Positions 43,074-52,425 of a DNA stretch of 64,000 bases are shown one piece after another. The DNA lies in contig NZ_CAXBBQ010000001.1 of assembly GCF_963974575.1 (NCBI RefSeq), positions 124,001 to 188,000 on the forward strand, in the 5' to 3' direction. The stretch's first letter is position 1. Each line of letters begins with the position of its first letter. The translations under genes were made by a program, and so were the position numbers. Source of the DNA: Sphingosinicella sp963974575. Lineage in GTDB: Bacteria; Pseudomonadota; Alphaproteobacteria; Sphingomonadales; Sphingomonadaceae. A model generated the notes under the pieces. That model did not search any database. It saw nothing but the letters and a program-made list of their open reading frames with translations, and was not told the DNA's origin.

Positions 43074-44420
43074 ATGCTTGACCCGAACGCCGCGCTCGAC
43101 CGCCTCGACCACGCCATCGCCCGCGCCAAGGCGCTGGGCGCCGATGCCGCAGACGGAGTTTACTTCGGCGACATGTCGTCGAGCGTGCATGTCCGGCTCG
43201 GCGAACTCGAGGACATTGGCCGCTCGGAGGCCGAGGAGATCGGCATTCGTGTTTTCATCGGCCAGCGCAGCGCCAATGTCTCCTCTTCCGACCTCTCCGC
43301 TGCCGCGCTCGCCGCTGCTGCCGAGCGTGCGGTCGCGATGGCGCGCGAGGCGCCCGAGGATCGCTACGCGGGCCTCGCCCCCGCCGAGCGGCTGACGAAA
43401 GGGCCTTGGCCCACACTGGACATCGACGACGGCACGGACATCCCAGTCGAGGCATTGCGCGCCCGCGCGCTTGCCGCCGAAGATGCGGCGCGCGCCGTTG
43501 AGGGTGTCAGCAATTCGCAGGGCGCCTCCGCCAGTACCGGCCGCGCAGTCTATGCGCTCGCCACCTCGCACGGCTTCGCGGGTGCTTATTCAGGCAGCTC
43601 CTACGGCGTCTCCGCCTCGATCATCGCCGGTTCGGGTGACGCGATGCAGCGCGACTACGCCTATCACAGCGCGCGACATGACGCCGATCTGGAGACACCC
43701 GAAACCGTTGGCCGGCTTGCGGGCGAGCGCGCCGTTTCGCGCCTATCGCCCGCCAAGCTCGCGACCGGTGCGATGCCGGTGGTGTTTGATCCGCGCGTCG
43801 CGGGATCGCTGCTGGGCCATTTCGCGGGCGCGATCAGCGGATCGGCGATCACGCGCGGTACCAGCTTCCTCAAGGATTCGCTGGGGCAGGAGATCTTCCC
43901 GCGTGGTCTTTCCATCGTCGACGATCCGCTGCGCGTGCGCGGGCTCCGCTCCCGACCGTTCGACGGCGAGGGGTTGCCGACCTCGCGCACGCGGCTCGTC
44001 GACAGCGGACGCCTCACCGGCTGGCTGCTCGATAGCGCCTCTGCGCGGCAGCTTGGCAGCAGCCCATCCGGCCATGCCTCGCGCGGCGTTTCGGGTCCAC
44101 CGGGCGTTTCCACGTCCAACCTCTCCATGGAGGCCGGGACGCTGAGCCGGAGCGCGCTCATCGCGGACATCCGACGGGGCGTGCTTGTCACCGAACTGAT
44201 CGGCCAGGGCGTCAACGTCGTCACCGGCGACTACAGCCGGGGCGCGGCGGGCTTTTTGATCGAGGACGGCGAGATCACGGGCGCGGTCGCCGAGATTACC
44301 GTTGCCGGAAATCTGAAGTCCATGTTCCTGAACCTGACGCCGGCCGACGATCTGGTGTTCCGCTATGCCGTGAATGCGCCCACGTTGCGCATCGAGGGCA
44401 TGACGGTGGCGGGCGCCTGA
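43074..44420 (+). CDS. pmbA: TldD/PmbA family metallopeptidase subunit (PmbA/TldE)
   Basis: 448 aa, the TldE-type partner of TldD in the heterodimeric metalloprotease, which degrades leaders of modified peptides. Blocks are GIRVFIGQRSANVSSSDLS, GSSYGVSASIIAGSG, the PRVAGSLLGHFAGAISGSAI segment and NVVTGDYSRGAAGFLIEDGE near the end. The metal-binding HExxxH of TldD is absent, as expected for TldE. tldD is not in the window. Confidence 0.93.
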   Translation: MLDPNAALDRLDHAIARAKALGADAADGVYFGDMSSSVHVRLGELEDIGRSEAEEIGIRVFIGQRSANVSSSDLSAAALAAAAERAVAMAREAPEDRYAGLAPAERLTKGPWPTLDIDDGTDIPVEALRARALAAEDAARAVEGVSNSQGASASTGRAVYALATSHGFAGAYSGSSYGVSASIIAGSGDAMQRDYAYHSARHDADLETPETVGRLAGERAVSRLSPAKLATGAMPVVFDPRVAGSLLGHFAGAISGSAITRGTSFLKDSLGQEIFPRGLSIVDDPLRVRGLRSRPFDGEGLPTSRTRLVDSGRLTGWLLDSASARQLGSSPSGHASRGVSGPPGVSTSNLSMEAGTLSRSALIADIRRGVLVTELIGQGVNVVTGDYSRGAAGFLIEDGEITGAVAEITVAGNLKSMFLNLTPADDLVFRYAVNAPTLRIEGMTVAGA

Positions 44421-44475
44421 AACTTCACAAGTAGAAGAAGTAGTCGGACGGCGGTCGAGTCTGCGGCCGGCTTTC

Positions 44476-44907
44476 CTATTCCAACACCTTCGGGACGCCG
44501 AGGCGGGGAATCGCGCGGGCGGGGCAATCGTCCATCACCACCTTCAGTCCGGCGGCCTCCGCCTTCGCGGCGGCATCTTCGTTGATGACGCCGAGTTGCA
44601 TCCATACCGCCTTCGCACCGATGGCGATGGCCTCGTCGACGACCGGTCCGACCGCGTCGGAGCGGCGGAAGATATCGACCATGTCGACAGGCTGGGGGAT
44701 TTCGGCAAGCGAAGCGTAGACGGTTTCGCCATGAAGCGTGGCGCCCGCGAGCGTCGGGTTCACCGGGATGACGCGGTAGCCCCGCCCCTGCAGATAGGCC
44801 ATCACGCCGTGGCTCGGGCGGTCCGGGCGATCGGATGCGCCGACCATCGCGACGGTTCGGACGTTTGTGAGCAGGTCGCGGATGTCTTCAGCGGCGGTCA
44901 GTGGCAC
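44476..44907 (-). CDS. CoA-binding domain protein
   Basis: 143-residue Rossmann protein (YccU-like, CoA_binding_2). N-terminal VAMVGASDRPDRPSHGVMAYL, then YRVIPVNPTLAGATLHGE, MVDIFRRSDAVGPVVDEAI and a MDDCPARAIPRL end. It binds CoA-type ligands; the role is unknown. It overlaps the Mrp gene stop by 20 nt, so the two form one operon. Confidence 0.9.
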   Translation of the reverse strand: MPLTAAEDIRDLLTNVRTVAMVGASDRPDRPSHGVMAYLQGRGYRVIPVNPTLAGATLHGETVYASLAEIPQPVDMVDIFRRSDAVGPVVDEAIAIGAKAVWMQLGVINEDAAAKAEAAGLKVVMDDCPARAIPRLGVPKVLE

Positions 44908-45946
44908 GTTCGGTCTCCTTCAATGCATCCAGCACCTGAACGGCGATGCGGCGGAAGGCGTTCCCCGCCGGATCATCACGAAGGGCAACTGGGGTGCCAG
45001 CGTCGCTCGCCTCGCGGATGCCGATTTCGAGCGGGATGCCACCGAGGAAGGCGATGCCCATCGTCCTTGCGGCATCCTCCGCGCCGCCGTGCCCAAAGAT
45101 ATGGCTTTCATGGCCGCAGGCCGGGCAATGGAACGTCGACATGTTTTCGATCATGCCGAGGATCGGCACGCCGACCTTGCCGAACATCGCGACCGCCTTC
45201 TTCGCGTCGATGAGCGCGAGATCCTGCGGCGTCGAGACGATCACCGCGCCCGCGAGCGGCACCTTCTGCGCCATCGTGAGCTGGATATCGCCCGTACCCG
45301 GCGGCAGATCGACGACGAGCACATCGATCGGACCCCACTCGGTCTGCGTCAGCATCTGCATCAGCGCGCTCGACGCCATCGGTCCGCGCCAGACGACGGC
45401 GCGATCGGGATCGGTCATCGCGCCGATCGAAACAGCCTTCAAACCATGCACCTCGGCGGGCTGGATCAGCTTCTCGCGCAGCGTCAGCCGCTCCTGCCGC
45501 CCCATCAGCATCGGCACGGACGGGCCATAGATGTCGGCGTCGAGCAGCCCGACCCTCAGCCCCTGCGACGCCAGCGCAACGGCGAGGTTCGCGGCGACGG
45601 TGGACTTGCCGACGCCGCCCTTGCCCGAGCCGACGGCGATGATGTGGCGGATTTCGGGAAGCGGTGCCGGCGCGGTCGGGTGCGGCCCCTGCGGCGCATC
45701 GCCGCGTTCGGAGGTGGTGATGATGCGCGCACCCTCGACGCCCGGCACAGCGCGCAGCGCGGCATCGACACGCGCCTCCAGCGTCTTCGCATCGTGCGGC
45801 GAAAGCCCGTCCACGGCGAGCACCAGCCCGGCTTGAGCGCTTCGCAGCACGATGCCCGAAACACGCCCGGCGCTTACGATATCCTTGCCCGATACCGGGT
45901 CCGCAAGCCGCTCAAGCGCTGCGCGCAACAGGTCTTCGCCCGCCAT
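44888..45946 (-). CDS. apbC: Mrp/NBP35 Fe-S carrier ATPase
   Basis: 352 aa. An N-terminal MIP18-like domain (residues 1-90), then the P-loop IAVGSGKGGVGKSTVAANLA. DADIYGPSVPMLMG, VDLPPGTGDIQLTM, and a C-terminal CPACGH pair that bridges a cluster in the dimer. It carries or transfers 4Fe-4S clusters. The ATG at 45946 has an AGGAG site 5-9 nt upstream; longer frames add Gly-rich antisense-like residues and were not used. Confidence 0.94.
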   Translation of the reverse strand: MAGEDLLRAALERLADPVSGKDIVSAGRVSGIVLRSAQAGLVLAVDGLSPHDAKTLEARVDAALRAVPGVEGARIITTSERGDAPQGPHPTAPAPLPEIRHIIAVGSGKGGVGKSTVAANLAVALASQGLRVGLLDADIYGPSVPMLMGRQERLTLREKLIQPAEVHGLKAVSIGAMTDPDRAVVWRGPMASSALMQMLTQTEWGPIDVLVVDLPPGTGDIQLTMAQKVPLAGAVIVSTPQDLALIDAKKAVAMFGKVGVPILGMIENMSTFHCPACGHESHIFGHGGAEDAARTMGIAFLGGIPLEIGIREASDAGTPVALRDDPAGNAFRRIAVQVLDALKETERATDRR

Positions 45947-46034
45947 TTTCACTCCTTGCCGGTCAGCATGTCTCGCAAATGCGCGGAGGCGTCCGTATAT
46001 AGGCTGTTCATTGGAAGCAATCGACGGGTAGCGA

Positions 46035-47084
46035 ATGCCTTGGGAGAATAACAGTAACAACTCCGGCCCCTGGGGCAGCGGCAACGGCAACGGACCGCGC
46101 AACCCCTGGGGTGGCGGCTCGGGCGGCGGCTCCGGCGGCGGTGGTGGCAATCGCGGCGGCGGCGGACCCGATTTCGACGAGTTCATCCGCCGCAGCCAGG
46201 AACGGCTGCGTTCCGGCCTGCCCGGCGGCTCCAAGGGCGGTTCGATGCCATGGGGCTACGTGATCCTCGGCATCGCGCTCGTCTGGATCGCATTCACATC
46301 GTTCTACCGCGTGGTGCCCGAGGAACGCGGCGTCGTGCAGCGCTTCGGCGCCTATTCGCGCACGACGGGGCCGGGTATGCACTTCAAGCTGCCCGCACCG
46401 TTCGAAACCGTGAGCAAACCCGCTGTGGAGACCGTCGCCACGATCGACATCGGATCAACGGATGCATCGACCGAGAACCTGATGCTGACGGGCGATCAGA
46501 ACATCATCGACATCGCCTACGCGGTGCGCTGGAAGATCAAGGATCCCGTGCAGTTCCTGTTCCAGCTCGCCGAGCCCGAAACCACGATCCGCGAAGTCGC
46601 CGAATCGGCGATGCGCGCGGAAGTGGCGCGCGTTCCGCTCGACGCAGCGATCGGCCCGCAGCGCGCGCAGATCGCCGAGCAGGTGCGGGTGCGCACGCAG
46701 GAAATGCTCGACAGCTACAAGGCCGGCGTCGACATCGTCGGCGTCGACATCAAGCAGGCCGACCCGCCCGCCGCCGTCGATTCTGCGTTCAAGGACGTGT
46801 CCGCCGCGCAGCAGAACGCCGAACAGTATCTGAACGAGGCGCGCCGTTATTCACAATCGCTGCTTTCGCTGGCGCAAGGGCAAGCCGCCGCCTTCGACGC
46901 GGTGTACGAACAATATCGGCTGGCGCCGGAAGTGACGCGCAAGCGCATGTATCTGGAGACGATGGAAGAGGTGCTGGGCAAGGTGGACAAGACGATCATC
47001 GAGGCTGACGGCGTCGTCCCCTATCTGCCGCTGCCGGAAGTGCGAAAACGCGCTGTTGCAAACGCGGCGGGAGACGCACAATGA
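46035..47084 (+). CDS. hflK: FtsH protease modulator HflK
   Basis: 349 aa. A Gly/Asn-rich cytosolic N-terminus is followed by one membrane helix (GYVILGIALVWIAFTSFY) and the SPFH/band-7 domain (VVPEERGVVQRFGAYSRTTG). It forms the large ring with HflC around FtsH. It overlaps hflC by 4 nt. Confidence 0.96.
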   Translation: MPWENNSNNSGPWGSGNGNGPRNPWGGGSGGGSGGGGGNRGGGGPDFDEFIRRSQERLRSGLPGGSKGGSMPWGYVILGIALVWIAFTSFYRVVPEERGVVQRFGAYSRTTGPGMHFKLPAPFETVSKPAVETVATIDIGSTDASTENLMLTGDQNIIDIAYAVRWKIKDPVQFLFQLAEPETTIREVAESAMRAEVARVPLDAAIGPQRAQIAEQVRVRTQEMLDSYKAGVDIVGVDIKQADPPAAVDSAFKDVSAAQQNAEQYLNEARRYSQSLLSLAQGQAAAFDAVYEQYRLAPEVTRKRMYLETMEEVLGKVDKTIIEADGVVPYLPLPEVRKRAVANAAGDAQ

Positions 47085-47920
47085 CCCTGCGCAACCCGAT
47101 CGCGCTCGTCGGCCTCGCCTTCCTTGCGCTGATTCTGATCACGACGTCGCTGTTCACCGTTTCGGAATCGCAACAGGCGATCATCGTGCGGCTCGGCAAG
47201 CCCGACAGGATCGTCAACCGCTACAACGCTAACGATCCCTTCGGCGCCACGGGCGCCGGGCTGACGCTGAAGGCGCCGTTCATCGAAAACGTCGTGTGGG
47301 TCGACAAGCGCATCCGCGATCTCGACATGCCGCAGCAGGTGGTGCTTTCCACCGATCAGCTTCGCCTTGTCGTGGATGCCTTCGCACGTTTCCGCATCGT
47401 CGATCCGCTGCGCATGTATCAGACCGTGCGATCGGAGGATCGCGTTGCCGACGAACTTTCGCGCATTCTCGGCTCGCGCCTGCGCAACGAGCTTGGCCGG
47501 CAGACCTTTGCAACGCTGCTCAGCCCCGAGCGCGGCCAGCTGATGGATACGATCCAGGAAGCCGTGAACCGTGAAGCCAGCCGCTACGGCGCCGAGATCG
47601 TCGATGTACGCATCAAGCGTGCCGATCTTCCGCCGGGCGACCCCTTGCAGTCCGCATTCCTGCGGATGCAGACCGCGCGCCAGCAGGAAGCCGAATCGAT
47701 CCGCGCGCAGGGCCGCAAACAGGCGCAGATCATCCGCGCCGAAGCCGACGCCGAGGCATCGCGCGTGTATGCGCAGTCCTTCGGCAAGGATAAGGAATTC
47801 TACGCCTTTTACCGCGCGATGCAGGCGTATCGGACCACGTTCAACGACGGCAATGCCAGCGTGATTCTTTCGCCCGACAATGAATTCCTGCGTGAGTTCC
47901 AAGGGGTCCGCGGCCGCTGA
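47081..47920 (+). CDS. hflC: FtsH protease modulator HflC
   Basis: 279 aa. N-terminal helix (LVGLAFLALILITTSLF) and SPFH domain with TVSESQQAIIVRLG, DSQRIG-region equivalents DLDMPQQVVLSTDQLRLVV and a late ARQQEAESIRAQGRKQAQII coiled coil. Partner of HflK, translationally coupled to it (ATGA). Confidence 0.96.
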   Translation: MTLRNPIALVGLAFLALILITTSLFTVSESQQAIIVRLGKPDRIVNRYNANDPFGATGAGLTLKAPFIENVVWVDKRIRDLDMPQQVVLSTDQLRLVVDAFARFRIVDPLRMYQTVRSEDRVADELSRILGSRLRNELGRQTFATLLSPERGQLMDTIQEAVNREASRYGAEIVDVRIKRADLPPGDPLQSAFLRMQTARQQEAESIRAQGRKQAQIIRAEADAEASRVYAQSFGKDKEFYAFYRAMQAYRTTFNDGNASVILSPDNEFLREFQGVRGR

Positions 47921-47925
47921 TCCGT

Positions 47926-48120
47926 ATGGGTAACGATCTCCTTGCAGCGATCGGCCTCGCCCTCGTGATGGAAGGCGCGGCCTATGCGTTGTTCCCCGAT
48001 GCGATGCGAAGGGCGGCAGCGATGTTGTTTGCACAGGGAGAGAGCACGGTTCGCATCGCCGGGCTCGGCGCGGTGCTCGCGGGTGTTGCGATCGTCGCGG
48101 CGGTGCGGTTGCAGGGATGA
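47926..48120 (+). CDS. DUF2065 small membrane protein
   Basis: 64 aa with two membrane helices (IGLALVMEGAAYALFPDAM and IAGLGAVLAGVAIVAAV). It is the DUF2065 protein regularly found between hflC and degP-type genes. It lies 5 nt after hflC. Role unknown. Confidence 0.88.
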   Translation: MGNDLLAAIGLALVMEGAAYALFPDAMRRAAAMLFAQGESTVRIAGLGAVLAGVAIVAAVRLQG

Positions 48121-48190
48121 AGACATAAGGGGCAGATTGTATTGACGCCGGGCGGTGCTTACATGGCGTCAACTTGAGGAGACGAGATAC

Positions 48191-49744
48191 GTGCGTATCG
48201 CATTAGCCATGACCGGCGCGGCAGTTCTGTTTGCCAGCGCCGCGACACTTGCCCTTCAGGAACCGGGCCACGCCCAGCAAACGGCGCCGGAATCGCTGAG
48301 TGCGCAGCAGCAGGTCACCGCCCCCGGCGGCGCGCCCGGCAGCTTCGCGGACCTGACCGCGCGGCTTCAGCCCGCGGTGGTCAACGTTTCGACTACGCAG
48401 GAGATCGAGGTCGGCCGCCTGCGGGGCATCCCGCGCCTGGCGCCCGGCACACCGCTCGACGAGCTGTTCCGCCGCTTTCAGGAGCAGCAGCAGGACGGGC
48501 AGGAGCCCGAGACGCGCGAGGCGCAGTCGCTCGGCTCCGGCTTCATCATCTCGCCGGACGGCTATGTCGTCACCAACAACCACGTCGTCACCGGGCGCGG
48601 CGGCAACGAGCCCGTCGACAAGATCACCGTGACGCTTTCCGACCGCACCGAATATTCGGCGCGCATCATCGGGCGCGATCCGCTTTCCGACCTCGCGCTG
48701 CTGAAGATCGAGGGCAAGGATTTGCCCTATGTGCGCTTCGGCCAGTCCGAGCGCGTGCGCGTCGGCGACTGGGTGATCGCGATCGGCAACCCCTTCGGCC
48801 TTGGCGGCACGGTGACGGCGGGCATCGTCTCGGCGCTCCACCGCAACATCCAGGCGGGGCAATACGACCGCTACATCCAGACCGACGCCTCGATCAACCA
48901 GGGCAACTCCGGTGGGCCCATGTTTGATCTGAACGGCAACGTGATCGGCGTGAACACGGCGATCTTCTCGCCCACCGGCGGCAATGTCGGCATCGGCTTC
49001 GCGATTCCGGCCGAGCAGGCCTCCCCCGTGATCGACCAGCTGCGTTCGATCGGCCGCGTGCGGCGCGGGTACCTCGGCGTCAGCATTCAGCCTGTGACGC
49101 CCGAAATCGCCTCCGCGCTCGGGCTCCAGAAGGATCGCGGCGAGATCGTCGCGAGCGTCGAGAACGACGGCCCGGCGAAGAAGGCGGGCATCGTTCCCGG
49201 CGACGTCATCACGCGCGTGAACAACCAGGAAGTGACCGTCGACAACACGCTGTCGTCGATCGTCGCGAACAGCGGCATCGGCAACCGCGTGCCGATCGAG
49301 CTTTACCGGAAGGGCAAGCGCCAGACGGTGCAGGCGACGCTCATCGAGCGGCCCGCCGAGATCGCCATTGCGGGGAACGACAATGCGGCGCCGGGTGAAG
49401 ATAAGGCGGCAAACGAAGCCACGGCTTCCGCGCGCCGCAGCCTTGGCATCACGCTTGCCGAACTGACGCCGGAAGTTCGCCGCCAGCTTGGCATCGACGA
49501 TGAGGTCGAGGGTGTCGTGATCGCCAGCCTGAACCGCAACAGCGACGCCGCGAAGCGCGGCCTGCAGCGCGGCGACGTGATCCTTTCAATCAACCAGCAG
49601 CAGACGAAGACGCCTGCCGCGGCCGCGGCCGCCGTGGACGCGGCACGCAAGGCCGGTAAAGACACGGTCGCGCTGTTCGTGAAGCGCGGATCGCGCCCGC
49701 CGCAGTTCATCGGCATCGCCATGATGGGCAAGGACGAAGGCTGA
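48191..49744 (+). CDS. degP: Do/DegP-type periplasmic serine protease
   Basis: 517 aa. A signal peptide or anchor (RIALAMTGAAVLFASAATLA), a trypsin-like domain with GSGFIISPDGYVVTNNHVV (His131), DPLSDLALLKI (Asp167), and QTDASINQGNSGGPMFDLNG (Ser240). It is followed by two PDZ domains (LGVSIQPVTPEIASALGL and a second one starting SLGITLAELTPEVRRQLGI). I chose GTG 48191 because GAGGAG lies 9 nt upstream; a longer frame begins at 48155. It is the last gene of the hfl operon, closed by a strong terminator. Confidence 0.93.
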   Translation: MRIALAMTGAAVLFASAATLALQEPGHAQQTAPESLSAQQQVTAPGGAPGSFADLTARLQPAVVNVSTTQEIEVGRLRGIPRLAPGTPLDELFRRFQEQQQDGQEPETREAQSLGSGFIISPDGYVVTNNHVVTGRGGNEPVDKITVTLSDRTEYSARIIGRDPLSDLALLKIEGKDLPYVRFGQSERVRVGDWVIAIGNPFGLGGTVTAGIVSALHRNIQAGQYDRYIQTDASINQGNSGGPMFDLNGNVIGVNTAIFSPTGGNVGIGFAIPAEQASPVIDQLRSIGRVRRGYLGVSIQPVTPEIASALGLQKDRGEIVASVENDGPAKKAGIVPGDVITRVNNQEVTVDNTLSSIVANSGIGNRVPIELYRKGKRQTVQATLIERPAEIAIAGNDNAAPGEDKAANEATASARRSLGITLAELTPEVRRQLGIDDEVEGVVIASLNRNSDAAKRGLQRGDVILSINQQQTKTPAAAAAAVDAARKAGKDTVALFVKRGSRPPQFIGIAMMGKDEG

Positions 49745-49770
49745 GCCTCAACGCTTCGGCAAGAAACATG

Positions 49771-49810
49771 ACCCCGGCCCCGACATGTTCGCGGCCGGGG
49801 TTTTCTTTTC
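49771..49810 (+). terminator. rho-independent terminator after degP
   Basis: Arms ccccggcc and ggccgggg with a 12-nt loop, then TTTTCTTTT. It ends 26 nt after the degP stop region begins and separates it from the HerA-like gene. Confidence 0.9.
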
Positions 49811-49871
49811 CGGCTTCCCGTTTTCGCGCGACATGCTTTACTTGCCGCCTAGGCGGACAGGGGAGCGGTTG

Positions 49872-51494
49872 ATGGGAACGATCTTCGTCGGTGCGGCGGG
49901 CGACAAAAGGCTCGAACTCGATCTGAAGCGCGCCAACCGGCACGGGCTGATCGCGGGCGCGACCGGCACCGGCAAGACGGTGAGCCTGCAGATCCTCGCC
50001 GAAGGCTTCTCCAAGGTCGGCGTGCCCGTGTTCATGGCCGACGTGAAGGGCGATCTCGCGGGCCTCGCGATGCCCGGCTCCGCAACGCACAAAGCACACG
50101 ACGCCCTGCAGAAACGCGCCGCCGGCATAGGCCTTGCCGACTATGCCTACGAGGCGTTTCCGGTGGTGTTCTGGGATCTGTTCGGCGAGCAGGGGCACCC
50201 CGTGCGCACCACGGTTTCCGAGATGGGGCCGCTGCTGCTCTCGCGCCTGATGGGGCTCAACGAGACGCAGGAGGGCGTGCTCACTATCGCGTTCCGCATC
50301 GCCGACGAGGAGCAGCTGATGCTGCTCGACCTCAAGGATCTGCAATCGATGCTGACCTATGTGGCGGACAATGCCGCGGCGATCGGCACGCGCTACGGCA
50401 ATGTCACCAAACCGAGCGTCGGCGCGATCCAGCGGCAGCTGCTGGTGCTGGAGAACGAGGGCGGCGCGCGCTTCTTCGCCGAGCCCGCGCTCGACGTGAA
50501 GGACTTCATGACGGTGGCCGACGACGGCAGGGGCCAGGTGAACATCCTCGCCGCCGACAAGCTCATGCAGAGCCCGCGGCTTTATTCCACGTTCCTGCTG
50601 TGGCTGCTCTCCGAACTCTTCGAGGCGCTGCCCGAGGTGGGCGACCCCGACCAGCCGAAGATGGTGTTCTTCTTCGACGAGGCGCATCTGCTGTTCGACG
50701 AGGCCCCGAAGGCGCTGCTCGAGAAGATCGAGCAGGTGGTGCGGCTCATTCGTTCGAAGGGCGTCGGCGTCTATTTCATCACGCAGAACCCGATCGACGT
50801 GCCCGAAGGTGTCGGCGGGCAGCTCGGCAACCGCATCCAGCACGCGCTGCGCGCCTTCACACCGCGCGACCAGAAGGCGATCAAAGCGGCGGCCGAGACG
50901 TTCCGCATCAATCCGGGGCTCGATGTGGTGACCGCGATCACCGAGTTGAAGGTCGGCGAGGCGCTCGTGTCGCTGCTCGATCGCGACGGCGCGCCCGCAC
51001 CGGTGGAACGCGCGCTCATCCGCCCGCCCTGCTCGCGGCTTGGGCCGCTCACGGAGCAGGAGCGCAAGGTGATGATCGCAAGCTCGCCCTTCGCGGGGCG
51101 CTACGAGGAGACGATCGATCGCGAATCGGCGTTCGAAATTCTGAAGGTGCGGGCGGAACAGGCGCTGGAAGAGTCCGAAGCCGCCGCTGCGACAAAGGCC
51201 GAAACGAAAGCGACGGGCGGACGCGGCGGCAGCTGGTCGAACAGCATCCTCGGCAAGATCGCGGGCGCGGTGATCGGCGCGTTCGTGGCGAAGAAGGCGC
51301 GCGACTTCGGAGACAGCCTGGCGGGCAAGAAGCCTTCGCGCCGCAGCGCGTCGGCAACGTCAACCGCCGTCGGGACCGCGGGCAGCCAGATCGGCTACGA
51401 GATCGGCAAGGCGATCGCGGGCCCGATGGGCGGGCGCATCGGCCGCGGCGTGCTCGGAAGCTTCAGCCGCGGGATGGCGAAAAAGATCAGCTGA
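49872..51494 (+). CDS. HerA-like helicase (DUF853 type)
   Basis: 540 aa. Walker A GATGTGKTVSLQIL, LKGDLAGLAMPG-region, Walker B MVFFFDEAHLLFDE and an Arg-finger/sensor block YFITQNPIDVPEGVGGQLGNR. The DUF853 family is HerA/FtsK-like and is widespread, with no nurA neighbour here. The tail has Ala/Lys-rich sequence and a Gly-rich end (GTAGSQIGYEIGKAIAGPMG). I chose ATG 49872, where the family starts; the upstream frame covers the degP terminator. Confidence 0.88.
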   Translation: MGTIFVGAAGDKRLELDLKRANRHGLIAGATGTGKTVSLQILAEGFSKVGVPVFMADVKGDLAGLAMPGSATHKAHDALQKRAAGIGLADYAYEAFPVVFWDLFGEQGHPVRTTVSEMGPLLLSRLMGLNETQEGVLTIAFRIADEEQLMLLDLKDLQSMLTYVADNAAAIGTRYGNVTKPSVGAIQRQLLVLENEGGARFFAEPALDVKDFMTVADDGRGQVNILAADKLMQSPRLYSTFLLWLLSELFEALPEVGDPDQPKMVFFFDEAHLLFDEAPKALLEKIEQVVRLIRSKGVGVYFITQNPIDVPEGVGGQLGNRIQHALRAFTPRDQKAIKAAAETFRINPGLDVVTAITELKVGEALVSLLDRDGAPAPVERALIRPPCSRLGPLTEQERKVMIASSPFAGRYEETIDRESAFEILKVRAEQALEESEAAAATKAETKATGGRGGSWSNSILGKIAGAVIGAFVAKKARDFGDSLAGKKPSRRSASATSTAVGTAGSQIGYEIGKAIAGPMGGRIGRGVLGSFSRGMAKKIS

Positions 51495-51497
51495 CGA

Positions 51498-51929
51498 TCA
51501 GCCGTTGATCGAGACGTTTGCCGTCGCCGGGTCGGTATTGGCGGGCTGCGCGTCGATGATCGTTTTCAGGAGCGCGCCCTTGTTGACGACCTCCGTGGCG
51601 GGATCGCCTGCCGTGGAGCGCGCCGACGGATCGGGGCGCGTGGCGCCCGCGTCGTCGAGCAGCTTCTGCTCTCCGGCCGATTTCGGCGCGGGGCGCACGC
51701 CGGGGCCGAACAGCGCTTCCATCGCCTGCGTCTGCGCATCGGTTTCCATCGGGCGCGGGGCGCCGGGGCGCGGCGGCGCGAGGTTGTAGTCGGGCGGCAC
51801 GACGAGCGGTGCGGAGCGGCCGATGGCGAACTCGTCCGGCGCGTCGCGCCCGAAGATGCCGCTGCTGCCGCAGGCGGAAAGGCCAAGCGCCGTGATCGCC
51901 ACGAGCGCGGCGCGCGTCAGGGAAGACAT
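51498..51929 (-). CDS. DUF3035 lipoprotein (BamF-type)
   Basis: 143 aa. Lipobox LSACGSS (Cys20) after a short signal peptide. A conserved box follows: GRDAPDEFAIGRSAPLVVPP. DUF3035 proteins include BamF, an alphaproteobacterial accessory lipoprotein of the outer-membrane assembly (BAM) machine. The link to this gene is by family. It lies 16 nt after lspA, last in the thyA-lspA run. The rest of the chain is low-complexity and Pro/Ala-rich. Confidence 0.8.
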   Translation of the reverse strand: MSSLTRAALVAITALGLSACGSSGIFGRDAPDEFAIGRSAPLVVPPDYNLAPPRPGAPRPMETDAQTQAMEALFGPGVRPAPKSAGEQKLLDDAGATRPDPSARSTAGDPATEVVNKGALLKTIIDAQPANTDPATANVSING

Positions 51930-51945
51930 GCTTTTCAACTCCACT

Positions 51946-52425
51946 TCATTCTGCTGCTGCGGGCTTGCGTTCGAAGAACGCGCGCAGCAGCAGGATTGCG
52001 ACACCTATCGTAATCGCCGCGTCGGCGACATTGAAGACGTAAAAGCTCCACGCGCCGACATGGACGTGGACGAAATCGACGACATAGCCGAAACGCACGC
52101 GATCGACGATGTTGCCGAGCGCGCCGCCGAGCACCAGTGCGAGCGCAAGAATATCGATGCGGTTCGTTTCCTTGCGCATCCACCACGCGACGCCCGCCGC
52201 GATGAGCGCGGTGACGGCGGTGAGGATCCAGCGTTCCTTCGCGCCGTCGGCCTGGAGCAGCCCCATCGAAACGCCGCGATTTTCGACCCACGTGAGACTG
52301 AGGACCGGCAAGAGGTTGATGCTGCCCTTCGCCTGCAGGCCGATGCCGGCGATGATCCACAGCTTCACGAGCTGATCGACGACGAAGATCGCCGCCGCGA
52401 CGACATAGCCCTTCGCGGCGGTCAC
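51946..52425 (-). CDS. lspA: lipoprotein signal peptidase
   Basis: 159-residue aspartic membrane peptidase with four helices. Catalytic Asp residues are in GALGNIVDRVRFGYVVDF and FNVADAAITIG. It removes signal peptides from lipoproteins such as its downstream neighbour. The GTG at 52425 overlaps the ileS stop (GTGA). Confidence 0.95.
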   Translation of the reverse strand: MTAAKGYVVAAAIFVVDQLVKLWIIAGIGLQAKGSINLLPVLSLTWVENRGVSMGLLQADGAKERWILTAVTALIAAGVAWWMRKETNRIDILALALVLGGALGNIVDRVRFGYVVDFVHVHVGAWSFYVFNVADAAITIGVAILLLRAFFERKPAAAE